Positions 10,201 to 27,184 of a DNA stretch of 64,000 nt are shown here, one piece after another (position 1 is the stretch's first letter; every line of letters begins with the position of its first letter). Position numbers and translations under genes: made by a program. Below the pieces are notes generated by a model. It saw only the letters and a list, made by a program, of their open reading frames with translations, had not been told where the DNA came from and made no database searches. The stretch is from Actinomadura spongiicola (lineage in GTDB: Bacteria > Actinomycetota > Actinomycetes > Streptosporangiales > Streptosporangiaceae): positions 62,001 through 126,000 of the forward strand of contig NZ_QVNQ01000007.1 in NCBI RefSeq assembly GCF_003432485.1. Direction: 5' to 3'.

Positions 10201-13200
10201 TCGCGTCGGACGTCCAGCGTCGCCTGTGGCGCGACCTGGAGCACGCGTCGTACTCCGGCGTCCAGGTGATGCGGGACCTCGCCCGCCGCGACGGCGCTAC
10301 CGGAGGCGCGATCCTCCCGTGCGTCTTCACCAGCGGCCTCGGGCTCGGCGACGGCGAGCCGCCGTTCGCCTGGCTGGGACGGGCCGTCCACGGCATCTCC
10401 CAGACGCCCCAGGTCCTGCTGGACCACCAGGTCTTCGAGGACGGCGGCGGCGCGACGCTCATCTGGGACGCGGCCGCCGACTACTTCCCGCCCGGGGTGC
10501 TCGACGACATGTTCGCGGCCTACCGTCTCCTCCTGGAGGAGCTGGTCGCGGGCGGTGACCGGTGGGAACGTCCGCCGACCGTGCCGCTTCCCCCGCACCA
10601 GGCCGAGATCCGGGCCCGGGTGAACGACACGGCGGGCCCGGTGCCCACCGGCACGCTGTCCGACGGGGTGTTCGCACGCGCCGCCGAACGCCCCGGCGCC
10701 CCCGCCGTGATCGCCGTGGACCGCACCCTCACCTACGGCGAGCTGGCGCGGCGGGCCGAGACCCTCGCCGCCGACCTGATCGCCGCGGGGCTCGGACGCG
10801 GCGACGTGGTGGGCGTGAGCCTGCCGAAGGGGTGGCGGCAGATCGTCGCCGTCCTCGCGGTGACGCGGATCGGCGCCGCCTACCTCCCCGTGGATCCCGG
10901 CCTGCCCGAGGAGCGGCGGCGGTGGCTGGTCGAATCGTCGGGGGCCACGATCGTGCTCCGGGACGTCCCGGACGAGACCGGCGCGCCGGTGACCGGGCCA
11001 GTGCTCGGAGACGCCCGGCCGCGCCCCGAGGACCTCGCCTACATCCTGTACACGTCGGGTTCGACGGGGACGCCGAAGGGGGTGGCGGTCAGTCATCGGG
11101 CGGCGTTGAACACGTGCGTCGACATCGTCGAGCGGTTCGCCATCGGCCCGAACGACCGCGTTCTGGGCGTCTCCTCGTTGAGCTTCGACCTGTCGGTCTT
11201 CGACATCTTCGGGGTGCTCGGCGTGGGCGGCGTGCTCGTCCTGCCCGACCCGACCCGACGCGCCGACCCCGCCCACTGGACGGATCTTGTCGACGAACAC
11301 GGCATCACCCTGTGGAACTCGGTTCCCGCGCTCATGGAACTGGTCGTCGACCACGTGGAGCGGACGGGCTCACCGAAAACGCTGCCGTTCGGCCGAGTGC
11401 TGCTGTCGGGTGACTGGATTCCGGTGTCGTTGCCGGATCGGTTGCGTGCGTTGGCTCCGGACGCGTGGGTGGTGAGTTTGGGTGGTGCGACGGAGGCGGG
11501 GATCTGGTCGATCGCGTATCCGATCGAGCGGGTGGATCCTTCGTGGGAGTCGGTTCCGTATGGTCGGCCGTTGCGCAATCAGTGGTTCGAGGTGCTCAAT
11601 GAGCGTTTCGAGCCGTGTCCGACGTGGGTGACCGGTGAGTTGTTCATCGGTGGTGTCGGTTTGGCCGAGGGGTACTGGCGTGACCCCGACCGCACCCTGG
11701 CGCAGTTCGTCAGTCATCCCGGTGACGGGCGCAGGTTGTATCGGACCGGGGATCTGGGCCGGTATCTGCCGGACGGGACGATCCAGTTCCTGGGCCGTCA
11801 CGACCATCAGGTCAAGGTCGGCGGACACCGCATCGAACTCGGCGAGATCGAACACGCCCTGCGCGCCGCGCCCGGCGTCGGTGACGCCGTCGTCATCGCC
11901 CACGGCGACCGGCACCGCAGGCGGCTCGCCGCGTTCGTCACGCGGGCCGCCTCGTCCGCGCCCGGCGACGCCGCCCCGTCCCTGCCGGGCGCGGACGAAC
12001 TCGCCCTCCTCGACGGCGACCTGGAAGGCGTCCTGCTCGATCCGGCGGAACGGCTGGAGTTCACGGCCGCCCGCCCCGGGCTGCGCCTCCTGCCCGCCGC
12101 CGACGCGATCACGCTGCCCGAGGTCGAGGCCGCGCCGCGCCGGTCGAGCCACCGCCGGTTCACCGCCGACCCCGTCCCGCTGGACGCGCTGTCCCGCCTC
12201 CTCGAAGGGCTGCGGGACGGCGACCGGCACGCCTACGGGTCCGCCGGCGGGCTCTACCCCGTCCAGGTTTATCTCGACGTCGCCGACGGCGGCGTGGACG
12301 GCCTCCCGGGCGGCGCCTACCACTACGGCCCGGACGGTCACCGCCTGTTCCCCCTCGACACCGAGCCCCTTCCGGCGCGTCCCGGCTTCACCTCGGTGAA
12401 CGCGCCGCTCGCGGCGGGCGCGCCGTTCGCCGTCTACCTGGTGGCGCAGTCCCGCGCGATCAGACCGCTCTACGGCGGCCTGTGGCGGGACTTCAGCCTG
12501 ATCGAGACCGGTCTGATCGCCCAACTCCTGGACGGTGCCGCGCCCGCCGCCGGACTAGGCCTGTGCCAGGTCGGCGACCCCCACTTCGGCCCCGAGCTGC
12601 GGGCACGGTTCGACCTGGACGACGGCCACGAACCGCTGCACGCCCTCGTCGGCGGCGTCCCCGACACGGCCCCGGCGGCGCCGCGCCCGACCCGCGCGGG
12701 GCTGCGCCGGTCACTCGCTGAACGCCTCCCGGCGGCCCTCGTCCCGTCGACGATCGTGATCCTGGACCGGCTGCCGCTGACCTCGATCGGAAAGGTCGAC
12801 CGGAGCGAGCTGGAACGGCTCGCGGGCGAGGCAGCCGCCGCGGGCGAGGCGCCGGTGCCGCCCGCCACCGACCTGGAACGCGTGATCGCCGCCGTGGTGG
12901 CGGCCGAACTCGGCACCGACCGGATCAGCGTCACCGACGGCTTCTTCGACATGGGTCTCGACTCGGCGATGGTCACCCGGATCTGCGGCACGCTCCGCAC
13001 CCGCCTCGCCGACGCGGACCTGCCGGGCGCCGACCTGCCGCTGCCGTTGATGTTCGAGGCCCCGAGCGTCCGGGCGCTCGCCGCCCGGCTGGACGGCAGC
13101 GCCGACCTCACCGCGGCGGCCCGCGAGGGCCGGTCCCGCGGCGCCGCGCGGCGCGCGAACCGCAACCCGACCCGGAACCGGCGCCACGCCTGCGCCCAGT

Positions 13201-13216
13201 GGAAGGACGGAGAGGA

Positions 13217-13220
<4 letters not shown>
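7230..13220 (+). CDS. NRPS: fatty-acyl-AMP ligase - ACP - Cy - A(Cys, with Ox) - PCP
   Basis: 1,996 residues. Residues ~10-580 are a FAAL-type adenylating domain (YTSGSTSAPKG at ~162, then SWLPVHHDMGLIG), which activates a carboxylic acid and loads it on the following carrier (GLDS, Ser640). Next is a heterocyclization domain (~696-1125) with the diagnostic D824-x4-D829-x2-S832 (DLLVADLWS). The adenylation domain has pocket residues D-L-F-N-L-S-L-I-W, the cysteine code of pyochelin-type synthetases. Between motifs A8 and A10 (about 1600-1815) an FMN oxidase of the SagB/thiazoline-oxidase type is inserted (RRSSHRRF, YGSAGGLYPVQVYL). A PCP (GLDS, Ser1912) ends the protein. Predicted action: acyl starter plus Cys, cyclized and oxidized to a thiazole. 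I chose the ATG with GGGAGTG upstream; an in-frame ATG exists at 7149. Its stop overlaps the next start (ATGA). Confidence 0.92.
11035..11149 (+). repeat. near-identical tract, copy 1 (A-domain core motif region)
   Basis: About 115 bp around the A3 motif (YTSGSTGTPKG) is repeated at 18021-18135 with a single visible mismatch (11132 versus 18118). The flanking sequences have diverged much more. Together with the 448-bp tract at 11399-11846 this marks recent exchange between the two Cys adenylation domains. Confidence 0.85.
11399..11846 (+). repeat. 448-bp near-identical tract, copy 1
   Basis: Identical to 18379-18826 except for one base (C at 11666, G at 18646). It spans A-domain motifs A5-A8 of the first Cys module. 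Its codon usage is unlike the surroundings, with many T/A-ending or T-starting codons (TTG, GGT, CGT, GAT), so it reads as a lower-GC island within the gene. Confidence 0.9.
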
Positions 13221-20614
<7,394 letters not shown>

Positions 20615-20630
20615 CGAAGAAGGGTTACCC

Positions 20631-23600
20631 GTGGCCACCCCACGTGACATCGAGGACATCTACGAGCTCTCCCCGATCCAGGCCGGGCTGCTCTACGAAC
20701 TGACCCGCAGCCCGGACACCGGAACCTACGTCGAGCAGGTCAGCGTCACGCTCGCCGGTGAACTGGACACCAGGCACTTCGCCCAGGCCTGGCAGCGCGT
20801 CGTCGACCGCCACCCGATCCTGCGCACCGGCTTCCGCTGGCGGCGCGGTGGGACACCACTCCAGATCGTGCACCGCCGCGCCGCCCTGCGCATCGAACAG
20901 GAGGACTGGCGCGACGTGCCCGACGAGGAGTGGGACGCGCACTACCAGGCCTGGCTGGACGCCGACCGGATGCGCCCGTTCGACCTGGCGCGACCGCCGC
21001 TGATGCGCGCCACGCTGATCCGCCGCGCCGCCGACACGTGGGTGTTCGCGTGGAGGTTCAGCCATCTGGTGATGGACGGCTGGTCGTTCGGCATCGCGAT
21101 CGCGGACTTCCTGGACGGATACCGCGCGCTCCGCCGTGGCACCGCGCCACTGAACCTGCCGACCCGCCCCTACAGCGACTATGTCGCCTGGTGGCGCGAG
21201 CACCCTTCAGGCGACGACTCCGTCCGCTACTGGCGGGAGACGCTCGCCGGTGTCGAGCACGGCGATCCGCTCGGCCAGGGCGGCGGGACCGTGACGACTG
21301 GTGAACCGAGCCACCACTTCGTCCACCTCACCCTTCCCGGCCTCGCCGAACGGATCCAGCGCGTCGCCCGGGAGCAGCGGCTCACCGCCGCCACCATCGT
21401 GCAGGGCGCGTGGAGCGTCGTCCTGGCCCGGCACCTCGGCACCGACGAGGTGGTGACCGGCAGCACTACCGCGCACCGGCCCCGCGATCTTCCCGGCGCC
21501 GCGGGCGTCCTCGGCCCGCTGATCGTGACGCTCCCGGCCCGCGCCCGGATCGACCCGCGCCGCCCGGCCGCGCAGTGGTTGCGCGACTTCCAGGCCGCGC
21601 AGGCGCGCGGCCGGGAACACGACAGCGTGCCGCTGGTGGAGATCCAACGGCTGGCGGGCTGGGACGCGTCCCCCATCGAGAGCAACGTCGCGTTCGAGAA
21701 CGCGCCGATGCCCGAACTGGACCTCGCCGACATCCGGCTCAAGGTCCTCGGATACTCCTACGACGGCCGTCCCCATTTCCCGCTGACGCTGGTGATCCTG
21801 CCCGGCGACGACATGCCGCTACGGCTGGTGTACGACCGTCGCCGCTTCGACCGGCCAGGCGCGGAACTGCTCGTCCAGCACCTGAAGGCGCTGCTGGAGT
21901 CGTTCACCGCCGCCCCGGAGACACCGCTGCGCGAACTGGAGATGCTGTCCGCCCCGGAGAAGCGGATCCTCGACGACCACGCGAAGGGCGACCTGGCGGA
22001 GCCCGTCACCGACACGGTGCTGCACCGGTTCGCCGACCAGGTCGCGCGTGCCCCGGACGCCATCGCCGTCACCTGCGGCCCCGACCGCCTCACCTACGGG
22101 GAACTGGACCGGCGCGCCGCCCGCATCGCCGGACGGCTCACCGCGCTCGGCGCCGGACGCGGCGGCCTCGTCGCGCTGTGCCTGAACCGGTCCGCCGACA
22201 TGATCGCCGGAATCGTCGGGACGCTCCGCACCGGCGCCGCCTACCTCCCCCTCGACCTCGCCAACCCGCCGGACCGGCTCGCGTACCTGGTCGCCGACTC
22301 CGGCGCCGACGTGGTCCTGACCGACGGCGACCCGGTGCCCTTCCTGCCGGAGAACGCGCGGCGGCTGCCCCTCGCCCGCATGGACGCCCTGGACGACTCC
22401 GCGGAGGACACCGGCGAAACACCGGAAGCGATCACCGGATCCGACCGCATGTACGTCCTCTACACCTCGGGTTCGACCGGGCGGCCGAAGGGCGTGCCGA
22501 TCCTGCACCGGGACGTCGCCCAGTTCATGACCGCGATCCTGGCGGAGATGGACACCGGCACGGACGACGTCTGGGCGACGTTCCACCCCTACGGCTTCGA
22601 CCTGTCGGTGTACGAGATGTGGGGAGCGCTGACCACCGGGGCGCGGCTGCGCGTCCTGACCGAGGAGGAGGTGCACTCGCCCGCGGCCCAGCTCCGGGTC
22701 ATCGAGGACGAGGGCGTCACCGTCCTCAACCAGACCCCGTCCGCGTTCGACCTGGTGGTCGAGGCGGACGGGCTCCGGCCCCCCGGTGAACCCGCCGGGC
22801 CGTCGCCCCTGCGGTACGTGGTCCTCGGCGGGGAACGGCTGGATCCGTCGCGGCTGCGTCCCTGGGCCCGGCGCCACGGCGTCACCGCGCCCCGGCTGGT
22901 CAACGCCTACGGGATCACCGAGACGACCATCTTCAGCACGTGGTACGAGCTGACCGAACACGACGTGTTCACCGGCGGCGGCAGCCCCATCGGCCGGGCG
23001 CTGCGCCACCAGCGGGTCCTGGTCACCGACGACGCCGGACGGCAGTTGCCGATGGGCTGCGTCGGCGAGATCCGCGTCTCCGGGGCCTCCATCGCCAACG
23101 GCTATCTCGGCCGCCTCGACCTCACCGCGGAACGGTTCGTCCCCGACCCGGCGGGCGGGCTCCAGTACCGGGCCGGCGACCTGGGCAGGCTCCGCGCCGA
23201 CGGCACCCTGGAGTTCATCGGCCGCAACGACCACCAGGTCAAGATCCGTGGATTTCGGGTGGAGCCGGGCGAGGTCGAGGCGGTCCTGGCGGAGCAGCCG
23301 GGGGTGACGGGCGCGGCGGTGGTGGCGCGTCCCGGACCGGACGGCGACGCGCGCCTGATCGCCTATGTCGTCGCCGACCCGGAGACGGCCGCCGGACTCG
23401 GCGAGCGGCTGCGCGCCCGGCTGCCGTCCTATCTCGTGCCGTCCGCGCTCATCACCATGGCGGCACTGCCCCGCAACCCGAACGGCAAGATCGACCGTCG
23501 CGCGCTGCCCGATCCCGGCCGGGCGGACGGACGGAACGTCCCGTACACCGAACCGCGCACACCGGCCGAACGCGAGGTCGCCGAACTCGTCCGGGAGGTC

Positions 23601-23834
23601 CTGAACACCGAGCGGATCGGTGTCCTGGACGATCTCGCCGACCACGGCCTGCACTCGCTCGGCGCGATGCGGATCGCGATGCGGCTGCGGGCCGAGCGGC
23701 GGGTGGACGTGCCGCTGACGCTGATGCAGCAGGACGCGACCGTCGCCTCGCTGGCCGAACTGCTGGACCGGAGCCCCGACCCGGAGGAACCGGCCGCCCC
23801 GACCACTTCGACCGCCTCGCAACTCACCGGCTGA
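20631..23834 (+). CDS. NRPS module: C - A - PCP (unassigned amino acid)
   Basis: 1,067 residues. The condensation domain (~5-440) starts DIYELSPIQAGLLYE, and its HHxxxDG motif reads S144-H145-L-V-M-D149-G: the catalytic second His is kept but the first His is Ser. The adenylation domain (YTSGSTGRPKG at ~611) gives pocket residues D-L-Y-N-V-G-A-I-F, which I cannot assign with confidence. The carrier motif is DHGLHSLGA (Ser1009) rather than the usual GGHSL. There is no thioesterase or reductase, although this is the last synthetase gene of the cluster. The GTG start follows GAAGAAGGG and lies 16 bp after the PKS-NRPS stop; the frame is open upstream to 20571. It should add the last residue to the thiazoline-containing chain. 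Confidence 0.9.
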   Translation: MATPRDIEDIYELSPIQAGLLYELTRSPDTGTYVEQVSVTLAGELDTRHFAQAWQRVVDRHPILRTGFRWRRGGTPLQIVHRRAALRIEQEDWRDVPDEEWDAHYQAWLDADRMRPFDLARPPLMRATLIRRAADTWVFAWRFSHLVMDGWSFGIAIADFLDGYRALRRGTAPLNLPTRPYSDYVAWWREHPSGDDSVRYWRETLAGVEHGDPLGQGGGTVTTGEPSHHFVHLTLPGLAERIQRVAREQRLTAATIVQGAWSVVLARHLGTDEVVTGSTTAHRPRDLPGAAGVLGPLIVTLPARARIDPRRPAAQWLRDFQAAQARGREHDSVPLVEIQRLAGWDASPIESNVAFENAPMPELDLADIRLKVLGYSYDGRPHFPLTLVILPGDDMPLRLVYDRRRFDRPGAELLVQHLKALLESFTAAPETPLRELEMLSAPEKRILDDHAKGDLAEPVTDTVLHRFADQVARAPDAIAVTCGPDRLTYGELDRRAARIAGRLTALGAGRGGLVALCLNRSADMIAGIVGTLRTGAAYLPLDLANPPDRLAYLVADSGADVVLTDGDPVPFLPENARRLPLARMDALDDSAEDTGETPEAITGSDRMYVLYTSGSTGRPKGVPILHRDVAQFMTAILAEMDTGTDDVWATFHPYGFDLSVYEMWGALTTGARLRVLTEEEVHSPAAQLRVIEDEGVTVLNQTPSAFDLVVEADGLRPPGEPAGPSPLRYVVLGGERLDPSRLRPWARRHGVTAPRLVNAYGITETTIFSTWYELTEHDVFTGGGSPIGRALRHQRVLVTDDAGRQLPMGCVGEIRVSGASIANGYLGRLDLTAERFVPDPAGGLQYRAGDLGRLRADGTLEFIGRNDHQVKIRGFRVEPGEVEAVLAEQPGVTGAAVVARPGPDGDARLIAYVVADPETAAGLGERLRARLPSYLVPSALITMAALPRNPNGKIDRRALPDPGRADGRNVPYTEPRTPAEREVAELVREVLNTERIGVLDDLADHGLHSLGAMRIAMRLRAERRVDVPLTLMQQDATVASLAELLDRSPDPEEPAAPTTSTASQLTG

Positions 23835-23845
23835 CAGGAGAGAAC

Positions 23846-25060
23846 GTGACACGGCAACGGATCGTCATCGCGGGCGCGGGCATCGGCGGGCTGGCCACCG
23901 CCGCCGCGCTGGGCCACAACGGCGGTGATTACGACATCGAGATCTACGAGCGCGCCGACGCGGTGCGCGGCCTCGCCGGATCGGGCCTCACGATCTGGGG
24001 CAACGCGGTCGCGGCGCTCGGCCGCGTCGGCCTCGGCGACGCCGTCAAGGAACTCGGGTCGCCGCTGGAGAGCCAGGTGGTCGTGACCGACGGCGGCTCC
24101 ACGCTCACCGAGGCGCCGATCGGGCGGTTCCAGCGCGAGCACGCCGACATCGGGGTCGGCATCCGCCGCCAGGCCCTGCTCGACATGCTGCTGCGCGCCG
24201 TCGGACCCGACCGGGTGCGCTACGAGGAACGCGTCGTCGGCTACCGCGCCACCGGCGACGGCGACGGCGTCGACGTCCTCCTCCAGAGCGGCGGTGCCGT
24301 CCGCGCCGACATCCTGATCGGGGCGGACGGGCTGCGGTCCGCGATCCGCAGGCAGATGCTCGGAGACGGCGACCCCACCCCGCTGAAGCACATGGTGTGG
24401 CGCGGCATCAGCGACAGCAGCGCCCACTTTCCCGCCGAGACCGTCCTGATGGTGTACGGCGCGCACGCCACCCGGATGGTCGCCTGGCCCGTGGACGACG
24501 ACAGCGTCTGCTGGTCGATCGGCCGGAACGGGACGCCCGCACGGGACTCCGCGAGCCCCGCCGTCCTCAAGGAGCAGCTCCTGTCGTTCATCGACGGCTT
24601 CCCGAAGGCGAACCGGCACATCCTGGAGAACACGCCCGCCGAGCGGCTGATCCGCACCGACCTGTTCGCCCGCAAACGCCTGAACCGGCTGGTGGACGGG
24701 CGGGTGGCGCTGCTCGGCGACGCCGGTCACGCGATGCCCACGGTCTTCGGGCAGGGCGCCTGCATGGCGATCGAGGACGCCGTCGTCCTCGCCGACTGCC
24801 TCGCCGACGCGCCGTCCGACCAAACGCCGGACGCCGGGTTGCGGGAGTACGAGCGGCGGCGCCTGCCGCGGCTGGAGTGGGTTCGCGAACAGGTCTTCAA
24901 GGTGAGCCGCTACCAGGAGTGGGAGAGCCCGCTCCTCGTCACGATGCGCAACACCGTCATGCGGACCATGCCCGCGTCCCGGCAGGAGGCCATGTGGCGG
25001 CGGATGTTCGCGTTCGACCCGGGCCGTCCGGCGGAGGAGCGCGCCGATGCCGGACACTGA
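23846..25060 (+). CDS. FAD-dependent aromatic-ring-type monooxygenase
   Basis: 404 residues of the FAD_binding_3 family (salicylate / p-hydroxybenzoate hydroxylase fold). The Rossmann motif is GAGIGG (10-15), the mid-protein DG motif is LIGADGLRSAIRRQ, and the second FAD/ribityl motif is LLGDAGHAMPTVFGQGACMAIEDA. Such enzymes use NAD(P)H and oxygen to hydroxylate aromatic or enolic substrates. The GTG start has AGGAG five bases upstream and lies 11 bp after the NRPS stop, so it belongs to the same operon. It is probably a tailoring enzyme for the hybrid product. It is not an ornithine N-hydroxylase, so it does not supply the hydroxyornithine needed by the siderophore NRPS. Confidence 0.88.
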   Translation: MTRQRIVIAGAGIGGLATAAALGHNGGDYDIEIYERADAVRGLAGSGLTIWGNAVAALGRVGLGDAVKELGSPLESQVVVTDGGSTLTEAPIGRFQREHADIGVGIRRQALLDMLLRAVGPDRVRYEERVVGYRATGDGDGVDVLLQSGGAVRADILIGADGLRSAIRRQMLGDGDPTPLKHMVWRGISDSSAHFPAETVLMVYGAHATRMVAWPVDDDSVCWSIGRNGTPARDSASPAVLKEQLLSFIDGFPKANRHILENTPAERLIRTDLFARKRLNRLVDGRVALLGDAGHAMPTVFGQGACMAIEDAVVLADCLADAPSDQTPDAGLREYERRRLPRLEWVREQVFKVSRYQEWESPLLVTMRNTVMRTMPASRQEAMWRRMFAFDPGRPAEERADAGH

Positions 25061-26195
25061 CACCGGCGGCCCGGGCCCGTGGCGGGCCCGCGTCCGCGCC
25101 TTCGCCGAGGACGCCGTCGCGCCGCTCGTGGACGACATGGACCACAAGGGCCGCCTGGACGACGGTCTCGTCGCCGCGCTGTTCGCCGAGGGGCTGATGG
25201 GCATGGAGACGCCCGTCCACTACGGCGGGCAGGGCCGGACGTTCCCGGACGTCGTCACGGCCGTCGAGGAGATCGCCCGGGTCTGCTCCGGCGTCGCGGT
25301 CGCCGTGGACGTCCACAACATCCTCGTGACCGGCGCGATCCTGCGGGACGGCGACGGCGACCAACGCCGCCGCCATCTGCCGCGGCTGGCGTCCGCGACC
25401 ATGGGCGCGTTCGCCCTCTCCGAGGAGGGCGCGGGCAGCGACGCGTTCGCGCTCGCGACCGTCGCCGAACCCGACGGCAGAGGGTGGCGGCTCACCGGAC
25501 GCAAACGCTGGACCAGCAACGCGCTCGCCGCCGACCTGTTCCTGGTGTTCGCCCGGACGGGACCCCACTCCGTCACCGCGTTCCTCGTCGAACGCGACGC
25601 CCCCGGCCTGACGGTGACCGAGCCCGCCGACCAGCTCGGGGTACGCGCGGCCCGCACCGCCGACGTGGTGCTGGACGGCGTTCCCGTCCGCCACGACCGG
25701 GTGCTCGGCGGCGTCGGGCGCGGCGAGCTGCTGGCGTTGCGGGCGTTGACGCTGGGCCGGGTGGGCATCGCGGCGCAGCTGGTCGGCCTGGCGCGGGGCG
25801 CGCTCGACGTCGCGGCCCGCCACGTGTCCGGCCGGTCGCAGTTCGGACGTCCGGTCGCCGAGTTCCAGGGGGTGCGGTTCCCGCTCGCGGAGTCCGCCGC
25901 CGAGGTCGCCGCGGCCGGCGCCCTCACCCGGCAGGCCGCGGACGCCTGCGTGAACGGCGCCGACGAGCCCGAGCGGATCCGGCTGGCGGCGATGGCCAAG
26001 TACGTGGCGTCGCAGGCGGCGCAGCGCGCCGCGATCCGGGCGGTGGACGCGATGGGCGGCAACGGCACGCGGCGCGAGCACCGGGCGGAGAAGTTCTACC
26101 GCGACGCCAAAGTCGGCACGATCTACGAGGGCACGTCCAACATCCTGCTCAATACCATCGCGTCCGAACTGCTGTCACCGGCACGAACCTCCTGA
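25047..26195 (+). CDS. acyl-CoA dehydrogenase family flavoenzyme
   Basis: 382 residues with the three-part ACAD architecture: N-terminal helices, a beta-domain (LSEEGAGSDAFALAT, WTSNALAADLFLV) and C-terminal helices. The catalytic base is present as Glu361 in GTIYEGTSNI, the position used by short/medium-chain dehydrogenases. It overlaps the end of the monooxygenase gene by 14 bp and closes the operon. In NRPS/PKS clusters such enzymes desaturate a CoA- or carrier-bound acyl or aminoacyl group. Plausible roles are making an alpha,beta-unsaturated starter for the FAAL or oxidizing a tethered intermediate; the sequence does not decide. Confidence 0.9.
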   Translation: MPDTDTGGPGPWRARVRAFAEDAVAPLVDDMDHKGRLDDGLVAALFAEGLMGMETPVHYGGQGRTFPDVVTAVEEIARVCSGVAVAVDVHNILVTGAILRDGDGDQRRRHLPRLASATMGAFALSEEGAGSDAFALATVAEPDGRGWRLTGRKRWTSNALAADLFLVFARTGPHSVTAFLVERDAPGLTVTEPADQLGVRAARTADVVLDGVPVRHDRVLGGVGRGELLALRALTLGRVGIAAQLVGLARGALDVAARHVSGRSQFGRPVAEFQGVRFPLAESAAEVAAAGALTRQAADACVNGADEPERIRLAAMAKYVASQAAQRAAIRAVDAMGGNGTRREHRAEKFYRDAKVGTIYEGTSNILLNTIASELLSPARTS

Positions 26196-26373
26196 TCACC
26201 GACCCTCGGCGGCGGTCGCCGCACCGAACATTTCATTCTTCGACCCTGGCATCCGATATTTCGCCATGGAACGCATCAAACGCAGATTCATGCCGTCCCG
26301 CCGAAGAATGCCCCGAAGGGGGAACTGACCGGACGCGGCCACCGGGACAGATGGTGAATGGCGCGAAGGTCGC

Positions 26374-26392
26374 TTAGGTTTGCCTCAACAAT
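26374..26392. promoter_or_regulatory. weak IdeR/DmdR iron-box-like site
   Basis: TTAGGTTTGCCTCAACAAT matches the 19-bp actinobacterial iron-box consensus (TWAGGTWAGSCTWACCTWA) at about 14 positions, with the left half almost perfect. No recognised gene begins directly downstream; the hairpin terminator is 45 bp further on. Confidence 0.35.
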
Positions 26393-26437
26393 GCCGACCG
26401 GCGCCGCGCCCCGGGCGCGGCCATCACCGCGAAGACT

Positions 26438-26490
26438 CCGGTGCCGGGCGCGATCTTCCAGTCGGGTCGTGCCCGGCACCGGTTCTTTCC
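26438..26490 (+). terminator. hairpin terminator, 12-bp perfect stem
   Basis: CCGGTGCCGGGC (26438-26449) pairs perfectly with GCCCGGCACCGG (26471-26482) across a 21-base loop and is followed by TTCTTTCC. This looks like a rightward intrinsic terminator. It is ~240 bp past the acyl-CoA dehydrogenase stop, so it either ends that long operon or ends a short independent transcript starting near 26390. Confidence 0.6.
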
Positions 26491-26797
26491 GCGTTTCCAT
26501 CGTTCCAGCCATTCGATTTCGCGTTCGTGGTATGGAGCGCCGCGGTCGGACAACGACGTGTTCGATGACGGAAAGGCGCTGTAATCGCAGCGGTCCCGTC
26601 AGGTGATGAGGAACTCCGCGTTCTCCGAAATCCGTCGTGGACGCGGAAGGCGCGGGTCGATGATCACTACTGGGCTTCGGGGGTCACGACACGGTGGCCG
26701 AGCGTGGCCGAAATGCGTGTTCGGCCAGGGCCGGGGCCCTTTGGCGTGAGACAATCTCGCGCAGCAGCGGACGGTTCTTCCATCAGGGGTGGTCTCG

Positions 26798-27184
26798 ATG
26801 TACCCGGTTCCTTCGCACGATATGGAGCCCGTCGTGCTCCAGATCGGCGACATGGCCCTGACCAGCACGCACGTCATCCTTCCGTACGGGCGTTACCCGC
26901 TGCACGGCGCCACGTGGACGGTCCAGGACTCCACCCAGGTCACCGACGGCATCCCGGTCGTGGCCATCGTCCTCACCATCATCTTCGTCTGGTTCTGCCT
27001 CCTGGGCCTGCTCTTCCTTCTCATGAAGGAACGCCGGTACCTCGGATTCGTGACGGTCTCCGTAACCGGTCCCGGATTCCACCACGCCGCGCAGTTCCCG
27101 CCGGGCCCCCAGTCGGGCGCCTGGGCGGCTCAGATGGTGGGCCAGGCACGGGCCATCACGGCCGGCGCGCCGCCCGTCCTCTAG
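26798..27184 (+). CDS. small conserved actinobacterial membrane protein, function unknown
   Basis: 128 residues. The ATG at 26798 has a GGGG tract about nine bases upstream; an in-frame GTG lies at 26789. An N-terminal part (LQIGDMALTSTHVILPYG) is followed by one clear membrane helix at about residues 52-75 (VVAIVLTIIFVWFCLLGLLF), a basic KERR stop-transfer, then a C-terminal cytoplasmic part ending in APPVL. I recall similar small proteins as widespread hypothetical proteins in actinomycetes, often with WTVQDSTQ and a single helix, but I know no function. It sits alone between the two clusters, converging on the isochorismatase gene, and is probably not part of either pathway. Confidence 0.75.
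   Translation: MYPVPSHDMEPVVLQIGDMALTSTHVILPYGRYPLHGATWTVQDSTQVTDGIPVVAIVLTIIFVWFCLLGLLFLLMKERRYLGFVTVSVTGPGFHHAAQFPPGPQSGAWAAQMVGQARAITAGAPPVL

Larger units (their letters stand above)
26196..26797. other. ~600-bp region without a convincing protein gene, between the two clusters
   Basis: Less GC-rich and more palindromic than its neighbours. Short open frames here (for example 26358-26606) have poor coding character and no good ribosome site. It contains the iron-box-like sequence at 26374-26392, the hairpin terminator at 26438-26490, and presumably the promoter of the small membrane protein gene at 26798. Confidence 0.6.

Noticed and set aside
9319..10600. Ordinary condensation domain in the first NRPS
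   Set aside because: The active-site motif is DxxxxDxxS (DLLVADLWS), diagnostic of heterocyclization, not HHxxxDG.
23846..25060. Monooxygenase as the source of hydroxyornithine
   Set aside because: It has the FAD_binding_3 ring-hydroxylase motifs and lies in the other operon; ornithine N-hydroxylases have two Rossmann motifs and a different length.
26358..26606. 82-residue open frame near the iron-box-like site
   Set aside because: Arg/Ser-rich, no ribosome-binding site, and it crosses the hairpin terminator; treated as non-coding.
26196..26797. tRNA or other structured RNA gene in the intercluster gap
   Set aside because: No cloverleaf, CCA end or riboswitch-like conserved core was found; only the hairpin terminator is convincing.
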